A DNA stretch of 64,000 nt from Cyclobacteriaceae bacterium (lineage in GTDB: Bacteria; Bacteroidota; Bacteroidia; Cytophagales; Cyclobacteriaceae), in assembly GCA_028281285.1 (NCBI GenBank), contig JANQKF010000019.1, positions 297,928 through 361,927 on the forward strand, read 5' to 3'. This document shows, piece after piece, positions 58,001 to 64,000 of the stretch; the stretch's first letter is position 1; each line of letters starts with the position of its first letter. Under the pieces are notes generated by a model. It did no database searches. It saw only the letters and a program-made list of their open reading frames with translations, and was not told the DNA's origin. The position numbers and the translations under genes are program-made.

Positions 58001-61000
58001 TCTTTCCGCAGCTTAAATGGGCTGACTATAGACCAACAAGGTAACTTGTACACTTTTGATTCGAGCAATGACGCCATTCGAAAGATCAGCCCTACAGGTG
58101 AGGTAACCACCGCTGCAGACCTGAGTGGTCAGCAACTTACCAGGCTAGAAGACCTGGTCATCGATGATGCAGGTACCTTTTACTTTCCTGATCTTGATCA
58201 GGTCAAAAAGCTGGTTCCCGGACAGAATCCTCAAACTTTGGCCAGCACACCATCCGGCATATCTGCTATTGCACTCGATAAAAACGGCATTGTTTACGCG
58301 GCTACTTTCACTGATCATTCCATCTATAAGATCTATCCCAATGAAGAGGTCGTCAAAATTGCCGGAACGGGCAACCCGGCTTTTGGGGATGGCACCGGTA
58401 CCCAGGCAAGCTTTCATTTTCCTGAAGGACTGGCCATTGACGCCCGTGGTGACTTGTTTATCGGTGATTCCGGCAACGGCCGCATTCGCAGACTTGTGAC
58501 CAATCCAACCGTGAGAGGCGATGCCACCGGGCAAAGCGGTAGCCACAACGTGAGCATCAAAGCCGATGATGGGAATGGTGGCCAGGTAAGCCAGGATTTT
58601 ACCATCACTGTCAATGATGTAACACCACCCCAATTTACTTCCGCAGAAACCGCCAGCTTCCAGGAGAACGGCACAGGAACAGCCTACACAGCCGGGGCTT
58701 CTGATACCAATCCGGTTACCTACAGCTTGGGCAGCAGCCATGATGAAGCATTATTTGATATCACAGCGGGAGTCATCACGTTCAAAGTTTCACCGGACTT
58801 TGAATCACCACAGGATGACAATACCGACAATAACTATGTAATCGAGGTAAAAGCGGATGACGGGGTGAATACTGCTTCACAAACGGTAACCATTAGCGTG
58901 ACCAACCAGAATGAAAGCCCTGTATTCATGGCAACACCACCCACTGCGGTAGATGACAATGCTACCTACCACTACCCCATCACCACCAGCGATGAAGATG
59001 GAGATGCCATTACGGTCATTGCACATGCTTTACCCGGCTGGTTAACCCTTCAGGCACCTAACACGGTATCTACCTTTGTCGGTTCGGGGGTCACTGCCTC
59101 TGTGGATGGTTTAGGTACCGCTGCTTCATTTATGGCCCTGGGAAATATCACTTTTGATGCCGAGGGGAATATGTATGTAGCAGATTATAACCAGATCAGA
59201 AAGATCACCTCTGGTGGAGAGGTCACTACATTGGCTGGTTCACTAACCTCTGGTTTTGCTGATGGAGTTGGTACCAATGCCTCCTTTGACCAACCCACAG
59301 GAATTGCTGTGGACGCTTCGGGAAACCTGTTTGTAGCAGATGAGCTCAATTATCGCATTCGAAAGATCACTCCTGAAGGCGTGGTGAGTACATTGGCAGG
59401 CTCGGGAGTATCCGGCTTTGTAGATGCGACCGGTAGTTCAGCGGTTTTTGGCAACTTAAGGGGATTGGATATAGACAGCTCAGGCAATCTGTATACCGTA
59501 GATATACATAATCACGCAATACGAAAAATAAGCCCCGAAGGTGTGGTCACCACTGTTGCAAGCTCACAAGCTGATATTGTTCAAGGAAGAGATTTAGTAC
59601 TGGATGATGCCGGAACGATCTACTTCACTGACTTTCATGGTGTTAAAAAGCTAGTTCCCGGTGAAGGTATTCAATTGATCTCTGCTTTAACCGATCCACA
59701 GGGAATCGCCCTAGACAAATCTGGCAATGCCTATGTAAGCTTTCCTAGAGATCACTTGATCTATAAGGTGACTCTTAATGGGACAGCCAGCATAATTGCC
59801 GGAACAGGCAGCCAGGCTTTTGCGGATGGTATAGGCACCAATGCGGCTTTTAGTTTCCCAAAGGGTCTAGCCTTTGATGCCCGGGGTGACCTGTATGTGG
59901 GTGATGCAGCAAATTATCGCATTCGAAAGGTCGTGGTAAACCCGGTACTCAGTGGAAATGCCACAGGCCAAAGCGGAACGCACAACGTGAACCTTGAAGC
60001 CACAGATGCTCATGGAGCCGAGGCTAGCCAGAGTTTTAACATCACGGTCAATGATGTCACGCTACCCCTATTTACTTCCGCAGAAACGGCCAGCTTCCAG
60101 GAGAACGGTACAGGAACGGCTTATACAATCGAGGCTACTGATACCAATCCGGTTACCTACAGCCTGGGCAGCAGTCATGACGAGGCGTTGTTTGATTTGA
60201 CAGCGGGCGTCATCACCTTCAAAACTTCACCGGACTTTGAAGCCCCGGCCGATGGCAACAGTGATAATGTCTATGTGATCGAGGTGAAAGCCAGCGATGG
60301 TGCAAATACCGCTTCGCAAAATGTCACCATCACGGTAACCAATGTGGACGATACCCCACCGGTGTTTAGCTCGGCCACCGCAGTCAGTTTTGCAGAAAAC
60401 CGCACAGGTTCGGCCTATACCGCAGTGGCTACCGATGCCAGCCTGCTTACCTACAGCCTGGGCAGTAGTAACGATGAAGCCTTGTTCAACATAGCATCCG
60501 GGGTAGTGACCTTTAAATCGGCCCCGGACTTTGAAACGCCTGCAGATGCCAATGCCGATAATGCCTATGTGATTGAGGTAATCGCCAGTGACGGGGTGTA
60601 TACCACCAGTCAGGCGGTCACCATCACCGTGACCAATGTGGATGATACTGACCCTGTGTTTAACTCCGGTATTACAGCCAGCTTTGCCGAGAACGGTACG
60701 GGTACGGTATATATTGCCGTGGCCACGGATGCTAACACGCTTACTTATAGCCTGGGCAGCGGCCATGACGAAGCCCTGTTTGATATTGCGGGAGGTACCG
60801 GGATAGTGACTTTTAATATAGCGCCTGACTTTGAAGCGCCTGCCGATGCAGATGCGAATAATACCTACATCGTGGAGGTCATCGCCAGTGATGGGGTAAA
60901 TACAGTATCACTCCTGGTAACCATCACCGTAACCAATGTAGACGATACCGCCCCCGTCTTTACCTCCGGTACCACTGTTAGCGTTGAGGAGAACAGTACG

Positions 61001-64000
61001 GGTACAGTGTATACAGCCATTGCTACCGATGTAAATCCTATCACCTATAGCCTGGGCAATGGCAATGATGAGACTTTGTTTAATATCGCGGCCGGTGTGG
61101 TCACCTTTAAGTCGGCCCCGGACTTTGAAGCCCCTGCCGATGACAATGCAGATAATGATTACATCATTGAGGTGATTGCCAATGATGGCGTGAACAGTAC
61201 CAGCCAGACGGTCACCATCACAGTAACCAATGTGGATGAGATTGCCCCGGTATTTACTTCTGCTACTACAGCAAGCTTTGCCGAGAATAGCACAGCTACT
61301 GTGTATACAGCCGTGGCCACGGACGTCACCCCTGTTACTTATAGCCTTGGCAGCAGCCATGATGAGGCCCTGTTTAACATGACCTCTGGTATAGTCACCT
61401 TTAAGTCAGTACCTGACTTCGAGCATCCTGCCGATGGCAATGCAGACAATGACTATGTGATCGAAGTAAAAGCCCATGACGGCATCAATACCGCCAGCCA
61501 AACCGTGACCATCACCGTGACCAATGTAGATGACACCGCTCCGGTCTTTACCTCCGGCACCACAGCCAGTTTTGAAGAGAACGGTACGGGAACTGTGTAT
61601 ACAGCGGCAGCTACAGATGCCAATGTCCTGACTTACGGCTTAGGCACAGGCCATGACGAAGCCTTGTTTGATATTGCAGGAGGTACCGGGATAGCGACTT
61701 TTAAGTCAGCCCCCGATTTTGAGAACCCTGCTGACAGTGACGGCAATAATACCTACATCATCGAGGTAAAGGCCGATGATGGCGTTAACTCAAGTACGCA
61801 ACTGGTAACCATCACTGTTATGGATGTGGATGAAATTGCACCTTCAGTGAATATCACCAGTGCTGCCGGAACCACCACCAATGGCGCCTTTGATATCACC
61901 ATTACCTTTTCTGAATCAGTCACTGGTTTTGAGGTCAGCGACCTGGATCTCAACAACGCCATCGCATCCAATTTTGCCGGTTCCGGTGCTGTCTATACGG
62001 CCACCATCACACCGGTAACGGATGGAGCACTCACTGTAGAGGTAGCAGCCAACGTAGCTGCTGATGCAGTGGGTAATCCAAATACAGCAGCTACCCAGTT
62101 TGGCATTGCGGTCGATTCTTCTGCCCTGACCGTATCGATCTCCAGTACCAGCAGTATACGGGTCAACGGAGTCTTTGCGGTAACTATCACCTTCAGCAGT
62201 GCAGTGGCAGATTTCATAGAGACAGACCTGAGCCTTGCGAATGCAACCGCTGCCGATTTTACCGGTTCCGGTACTTCTTACACAGCCACTATCACCCCAT
62301 TGTCAGATGGTGTAGTGAACATAGATATTGAAGCCAATGTCGCCAAAAATGCCGCCAACACCCAAAACCTGGCGGCCAGTCAGTTCAGCATTCTGAACGA
62401 TGCTACTTCACCGGTATTCACTTCGGCTGCCACTGCTGATTTTGCAGAAAACGGTACGGGCACGGCCTATATGGCTGTCGCCACGGATGCCAATGTAGTT
62501 ACCTATAGCCTGGGCAATAGTAATGATGAAGCTTTGTTTACCATGACCTCGGGAGTTATCACCTTTAAATCCATACCGGATTTTGAGAATCCACAGGATG
62601 CGAATGGAGACAATGCTTATGTCATCGAGGTGCTGGCCGATGACGGGTTGAACAGTACAAGCCAAACCGTAACCATCACAGTAACCGATATAGACGATAC
62701 GGCCCCGGTCTTTACTTCGCTGACTACAGCCAGTTTTGCGGAAAATGGTACAGGTGCGGTGTACACAGCAGTGGCTACGGATGCCAACTCACTTACTTAC
62801 AGCCTGGGTATCGGCCATGACGAGGCCTTGTTTGATATCGTGGGAGGTACCGGGGTAGTGACTTTTAAGACAACCCCTGATTTTGAAAACCCCACCGACA
62901 GTGACGGCAACAATACCTATATCATCGAGGTAAAAGCCAGTGATGATACCAACAGTGCAAGCCACACGGTTACGATCACTGTAACCGACCTGGATGAAAT
63001 TGCTCCGGTCTTTACTTCTGCCAGTGCTACAAGCTTTGCCGAGAACGGCACGGGTACTGCTTACACTGCTTTGGCTACCGATGCCAATGCCCTTACTTAC
63101 AGTTTAGGCACCGGTAATGACGAAGCCTTATTCGATATTGTAAGTACCACGGGGCTTGTCACCTTCAAAGCCACACCCGACTTTGAAGCCCCTGTCGATG
63201 GTAATAGTGACAACGACTATGTGATCGTAGTCAATGCCAATGATGGGATCAATAGCGCAAGTCAAACGGTGACCATTACGGTAACTGATGTAGATGATAC
63301 CTCACCGGTATTTACGTCTTCAACTACAGCGAGCTTTGCCGAAAATGGTACAGGTACGGCTTATACCGCTGTGGCTACGGATGCCAACCCGGTTACCTAC
63401 AGCTTGGGGAACAGCCATGATGAAGCTTTGTTTAATATCACATCAGGTTTGGTCACTTTTATGGCAGCCCCGGACTTTGAAGCCCCGACAGATGACAATG
63501 GGGATAATAACTATCTGATTGAAGTTATTGCCAATGATGGGGTAAACACGGCTTCACTGCTTGTGACCATCACTGTCACCAATGTGGATGATACTGCCCC
63601 GGTATTTACTTCAGCTACTGCGACAAGCTTTGCAGAAAACGGTACCGGTACGGTATATACTACCGTGGCTACCGATGCCAATACAGTGACTTACAGTCTG
63701 GGTACTGGCAACGATGAAGCCTTCTTCAATCTGGAAGGTACTACGGGCATTGTCACCTTTAAGTCAGCACCGGATTTTGAGAATCCGCAGGACGCCAATG
63801 GAGATAATAATTATCTGATTGAAATCATCGCCAGTGATGGTATCAATGCGGCAAGCCAAACAGTAACAATCACGCTTACAGATATAGACGAGATTGCCCC
63901 GGTATTTACTTCCGCTGCTACGGCCAGCTTTGCTGAAAACGGTGCGGGTACGGTGTATACAGTCATGGCTACGGATGCTAACCCGGTTACTTATAGCCTG
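52052..64000 (+). CDS. Giant NHL-propeller/cadherin-repeat surface protein (3' end beyond the window)
   Basis: The frame opens at ATG 52052 and, from the domain pattern and spot checks of frame along its length, is still open at the right edge: at least 3983 codons. A signal peptide (about 1-32, ISVITFVFLTLFSGALLAQ) comes first. Then come five units in which an NHL-type propeller is inserted in a cadherin-like/He_PIG domain, each followed by one or three cadherin-like repeats. After that come a run of six cadherin-like repeats, two Big-type Ig-like domains, and at least five and a half more cadherin-like repeats. Typical lines are GNIYVADSGNKRIRKITPEG (NHL) and SLGxxxDEALFDI..PDFExP (cadherin-like). 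It is predicted to be exported and displayed; a T9SS C-terminal domain beyond the edge is expected but not seen. Confidence 0.9.
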   Translation, partial: MKSSAKRPRFTGFISVITFVFLTLFSGALLAQTDQAEPETSIPDQFNFHHLMERDATELTVPDLAKLVLVEKELERGRLATSVSTALPLGVAGPEIHSSAITAVNNDETYRYTILTTPDNNDRLTVTGSFPNWLTLTGSADGVVSTYAGTGVEGFANGPAASAQFAYPNGIVSDAAGNIYVADHHAIRKITPEGVVSTFAGSDTADFRDGSTPLFNTPKSMTIDAQGNIYVADSGNKRIRKITPEGEASTVAGTGVSGDNDGPVSSATFSGPSGVIFDDAGNMYVRQHFKIRKVTPAGWVSTLASGFNGVIEGMAIGPDGNIYASDTFSHQIKRITPAGVMTTFAGIVKGFMDGPALSAQFDSPGGLAFDDFGNLWVVDTGNHAIRKISPDGIVSTVAGSGAAGAANGVGTASSFRGPMDITISPVTGDLYIADQTNHLVRRITRNFTLSGAVAGHAGQHAIDLTVSDGNGRTGTQNFTLTVIDVAAPVITSPTSATFAENGQGTVYTAQATDLEALTYSLGANNDEAYFQIDQNNGALTFKNPPDFEDPVDTNNDNVYMVEVKASDGTFTSTQLVSITVTDVDDTAPVFTSATTASFVENSSGTVYTATATDINPITYSLGTSNDESFFDMNGNTGVVTFKASPDFETPADANADNAYVIEVKAHDGLNTASLMVTITVTNVDDTAPVFTSDLTSGFNENGTGPAYRAIATDVNPVTYSLGSTSEEAFFDISGSTGEVTFKVAPDFEVPLDNDANNGYVIEVVASDGINQASLIVTVSVIDANETPTFTTTEQITVNDNESYYYAVGTADIDGDAITLVGDPIPAWLTLSKNTLGKVSTLAGNGTTGFTNGDLSAATFNIPIGTAVDADGNIYVADFSNHAIRKITPAGQVSTLAGNGSHGAVNGTGTAASFTQPRGLAVDADGNVYVADFGNHLVRKITPAGEVTTLAGAGYAGYAEGTGTAAVFDGPIGVAVDTAGNVMVADLNNYRVRKISPAGVVTTLAGSGAVGADDGSAQTATFNAPRGITTDLLGNTYVVDHNNGLVRKISPLGYVSTLAGSGVPGSADGSGQAASFRLPSGIVADASGNLYVADSGNELIRKVTPEGVVTTIAGSGTTGFADGTGTAVQMSGPEGMSVDKAGNVYFADVSNARIRKMETGSYVLTGNAVGQGGTHTVSLEAQDASGAKATQGFDIVINDVTPLVLTSITTASFLENGTGTAYTVVATDTNPITYSLGSGNDEALFDISASTGAVTFKTVPDFEVPQDNDASNDYVIDVIADDGAFTVNQLVTISVTNENDNSPVFTGATTASVNDNATLKFLIPTSDGDGDVVTVTATSKPAWISLGALDVEVTTLAGATAGDAEGTGTAARFGNPYSVALDATGNLYIADQDNHKIRKVTPQGVMTTLAGSTMGDADGTGASAQFDRPGATAVDAAGNVYVADTYNHKIRKISPEGVVTTIAGSTQGFADGTGAAAQFNTPYGLDVDEQGNIFVGDLSNYRVRKISPEGVVTTLAGSTEGFADGAGTAAQFKSPAGVAVDAAGHVYVADVGNHKIRKISPAGEVSTLAGSVQGFQDGTGSNAQFHRPWGIAVDAQGNVFVADRSNHKVRKISPAGQVSTVAGSILGYQDGIPSVAQFQFLTGVAVDAVGTVYVADKTNHRIRQITPRMLRGEVTGQPAGSQQVILRADDGNGRTTTQSFTITVVDVTPPVFTSSTTASVVENTTTTVYTAAATDTHPVTYSLGSSHDEALFDVSGSTGAVTFKTAPDFETPQDSDRNNAYVIEVVADDGSEQTNHTVTISVTNVNDLPEFTSTPVTAVDDNATYDYPITTSDEDGDAVTVSAPALPGWLTFQAPHTVSTFVGTGSNFPVDGLGTEAALAAPGKITFDAQGNMYVSDLQHHIRKISPEGMVTTLAGSLIRGYAEGTGSAAAFNNPGGIAVDASGNVYVADRWNLRIRKISPEGVVSTLAGSGTSGFVNGTGTTASFRSLNGLTIDQQGNLYTFDSSNDAIRKISPTGEVTTAADLSGQQLTRLEDLVIDDAGTFYFPDLDQVKKLVPGQNPQTLASTPSGISAIALDKNGIVYAATFTDHSIYKIYPNEEVVKIAGTGNPAFGDGTGTQASFHFPEGLAIDARGDLFIGDSGNGRIRRLVTNPTVRGDATGQSGSHNVSIKADDGNGGQVSQDFTITVNDVTPPQFTSAETASFQENGTGTAYTAGASDTNPVTYSLGSSHDEALFDITAGVITFKVSPDFESPQDDNTDNNYVIEVKADDGVNTASQTVTISVTNQNESPVFMATPPTAVDDNATYHYPITTSDEDGDAITVIAHALPGWLTLQAPNTVSTFVGSGVTASVDGLGTAASFMALGNITFDAEGNMYVADYNQIRKITSGGEVTTLAGSLTSGFADGVGTNASFDQPTGIAVDASGNLFVADELNYRIRKITPEGVVSTLAGSGVSGFVDATGSSAVFGNLRGLDIDSSGNLYTVDIHNHAIRKISPEGVVTTVASSQADIVQGRDLVLDDAGTIYFTDFHGVKKLVPGEGIQLISALTDPQGIALDKSGNAYVSFPRDHLIYKVTLNGTASIIAGTGSQAFADGIGTNAAFSFPKGLAFDARGDLYVGDAANYRIRKVVVNPVLSGNATGQSGTHNVNLEATDAHGAEASQSFNITVNDVTLPLFTSAETASFQENGTGTAYTIEATDTNPVTYSLGSSHDEALFDLTAGVITFKTSPDFEAPADGNSDNVYVIEVKASDGANTASQNVTITVTNVDDTPPVFSSATAVSFAENRTGSAYTAVATDASLLTYSLGSSNDEALFNIASGVVTFKSAPDFETPADANADNAYVIEVIASDGVYTTSQAVTITVTNVDDTDPVFNSGITASFAENGTGTVYIAVATDANTLTYSLGSGHDEALFDIAGGTGIVTFNIAPDFEAPADADANNTYIVEVIASDGVNTVSLLVTITVTNVDDTAPVFTSGTTVSVEENSTGTVYTAIATDVNPITYSLGNGNDETLFNIAAGVVTFKSAPDFEAPADDNADNDYIIEVIANDGVNSTSQTVTITVTNVDEIAPVFTSATTASFAENSTATVYTAVATDVTPVTYSLGSSHDEALFNMTSGIVTFKSVPDFEHPADGNADNDYVIEVKAHDGINTASQTVTITVTNVDDTAPVFTSGTTASFEENGTGTVYTAAATDANVLTYGLGTGHDEALFDIAGGTGIATFKSAPDFENPADSDGNNTYIIEVKADDGVNSSTQLVTITVMDVDEIAPSVNITSAAGTTTNGAFDITITFSESVTGFEVSDLDLNNAIASNFAGSGAVYTATITPVTDGALTVEVAANVAADAVGNPNTAATQFGIAVDSSALTVSISSTSSIRVNGVFAVTITFSSAVADFIETDLSLANATAADFTGSGTSYTATITPLSDGVVNIDIEANVAKNAANTQNLAASQFSILNDATSPVFTSAATADFAENGTGTAYMAVATDANVVTYSLGNSNDEALFTMTSGVITFKSIPDFENPQDANGDNAYVIEVLADDGLNSTSQTVTITVTDIDDTAPVFTSLTTASFAENGTGAVYTAVATDANSLTYSLGIGHDEALFDIVGGTGVVTFKTTPDFENPTDSDGNNTYIIEVKASDDTNSASHTVTITVTDLDEIAPVFTSASATSFAENGTGTAYTALATDANALTYSLGTGNDEALFDIVSTTGLVTFKATPDFEAPVDGNSDNDYVIVVNANDGINSASQTVTITVTDVDDTSPVFTSSTTASFAENGTGTAYTAVATDANPVTYSLGNSHDEALFNITSGLVTFMAAPDFEAPTDDNGDNNYLIEVIANDGVNTASLLVTITVTNVDDTAPVFTSATATSFAENGTGTVYTTVATDANTVTYSLGTGNDEAFFNLEGTTGIVTFKSAPDFENPQDANGDNNYLIEIIASDGINAASQTVTITLTDIDEIAPVFTSAATASFAENGAGTVYTVMATDANPVTYSL
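52328..53505 (+). other. Nested unit A: NHL propeller inside a He_PIG/cadherin-like domain
   Basis: Residues about 93-485 of the giant protein. The outer domain begins with EIHSSAITAVNNDETYRY and PNWLTL, and resumes after the propeller with FTLSGAVAGHAGQHAIDL and GTQNFTLTVIDV. The NHL blades span about 52470-53385. Confidence 0.75.
53506..54400 (+). repeat. Three cadherin-like repeats (array I)
   Basis: Starts near 53506, 53806 and 54106, with a period of about 300 bp. Each has PVFTS, a TATD..P.TYSLG core, DEAFFDI-like turns, PDFE.P and an ASDG/AHDG..ITVT end with DVDDT between units. Confidence 0.85.
54401..55654 (+). other. Nested unit B: NHL propeller inside a He_PIG/cadherin-like domain
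   Basis: The outer domain starts QITVNDNESYYYAVGTADID and IPAWLTL, and resumes as YVLTGNAVGQGGTHTVSLEA. NHL blades span about 54548-55530. One cadherin-like repeat follows (about 55655-55935). Confidence 0.75.
55936..57169 (+). other. Nested unit C: NHL propeller inside a He_PIG/cadherin-like domain
   Basis: The outer domain starts TTASVNDNATLKFLIPTSDG and KPAWISL, and resumes as MLRGEVTGQPAGSQQVILRA. NHL blades span about 56102-57050. One cadherin-like repeat follows (about 57170-57465). Confidence 0.75.
57466..58624 (+). other. Nested unit D: NHL propeller inside a He_PIG/cadherin-like domain
   Basis: The outer domain starts VTAVDDNATYDYPITTSDED and LPGWLTF, and resumes as TVRGDATGQSGSHNVSIKAD. 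NHL blades span about 57616-58500. One cadherin-like repeat follows (about 58625-58910). Confidence 0.75.
58911..60060 (+). other. Nested unit E: NHL propeller inside a He_PIG/cadherin-like domain
   Basis: The outer domain is nearly a copy of unit D (PTAVDDNATYHYPITTSDED, LPGWLTL; resumes VLSGNATGQSGTHNVNLEAT). NHL blades span about 59065-59935. D and E look like a recent duplication. Confidence 0.75.
60061..61845 (+). repeat. Six tandem cadherin-like repeats (array II)
   Basis: Unit starts near 60064, 60358, 60655, 60949, 61246 and 61540; the period is about 297 bp (99 residues). Units are highly alike in DNA as well as protein, especially around the SFAENGTGTVYTA segment and the TNVDDTAPVFTS junctions. 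Confidence 0.88.
61846..62405 (+). other. Two bacterial Ig-like (Big-type) domains
   Basis: Both copies share ITFSESVTGFEVSDLDLNNA / ITFSSAVADFIETDLSLANA, FAGSGAVYTATITPVTDG and an ANVAADAVGN-like end. They split the cadherin-like arrays and may act as a spacer or hinge. Confidence 0.7.
62406..64000 (+). repeat. Cadherin-like repeats (array III), five complete and one cut by the window edge
   Basis: Unit starts near 62409, 62703, 63003, 63303, 63600 and 63897. They have the same 99-residue period as array II and closely similar DNA. The last unit is interrupted at base 64000. Confidence 0.85.

Noticed and set aside
53506..64000. Regular repeats of about 297 bp considered as a CRISPR or satellite array.
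   Set aside because: Units are far too long for CRISPR, stay in one reading frame and encode cadherin-like domains.

Overview
The window reads as chromosomal DNA of a gliding-type marine Bacteroidota, most likely order Cytophagales. The sequence evidence is a FecI/FecR/TonB-receptor cluster with STN domains, a giant SprB-repeat adhesin with a type B T9SS C-terminal domain followed directly by a PorP/SprF gene, a GLPGLI protein, a hybrid two-component regulator with an AraC output, many SusC-like receptors, and promoter-like sites of the TTTG-N19-TAnnTTTG kind. No RNA gene, CRISPR array, transposase or integrase was recognised.

Layout. (1) 1-5965, plus strand: tail of an ECF sigma factor, FecR anti-sigma, STN-bearing TonB receptor, a small outer-membrane-barrel-like protein, and an STN protein fused to the same barrel type. 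(2) 6019-8350, minus: TIGR01777 epimerase, LOG-family hydrolase and HAD phosphatase, in one probable operon. (3) 8573-14236, minus: MoxR ATPase, a surface lipoprotein and a TonB receptor. (4) 14688-22545, plus: a 2275-residue SprB-repeat adhesin and its PorP/SprF partner. (5) 22591-24738, plus: half-length asparaginase-like protein and an S8 protease. (6) 24843-31293: GNAT acetyltransferase, outer-membrane barrel protein and GLPGLI protein on minus, diverging from a histidine kinase/OmpR-type regulator pair on plus. (7) 31353-35137: lipoprotein and two convergent GH29 fucosidase-like enzymes. (8) 35233-38228, minus: a molybdopterin oxidoreductase and its Fe-S subunit, with no membrane subunit. 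(9) 38433-44831, minus: two small membrane proteins and a tightly packed four-gene operon ending in a class A penicillin-binding protein with about ten extra membrane helices. (10) 45125-51747, minus: alpha/beta hydrolase, 7TM-AraC regulator, and a 1399-residue hybrid two-component regulator. (11) 52052 to the right edge, plus: a giant surface protein (at least 3983 codons, still open) built from NHL beta-propellers nested inside cadherin-like/He_PIG domains plus arrays of about 99-residue cadherin-like repeats.

How it fits together. Most of the window concerns the cell envelope: uptake across the outer membrane, transmembrane signalling, T9SS-exported adhesins, and peptidoglycan synthesis. 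The least familiar parts are the nested-propeller giant protein with a divergent hybrid regulator beside it, the polytopic PBP operon, and the STN-barrel fusion in the Fec-like cluster.
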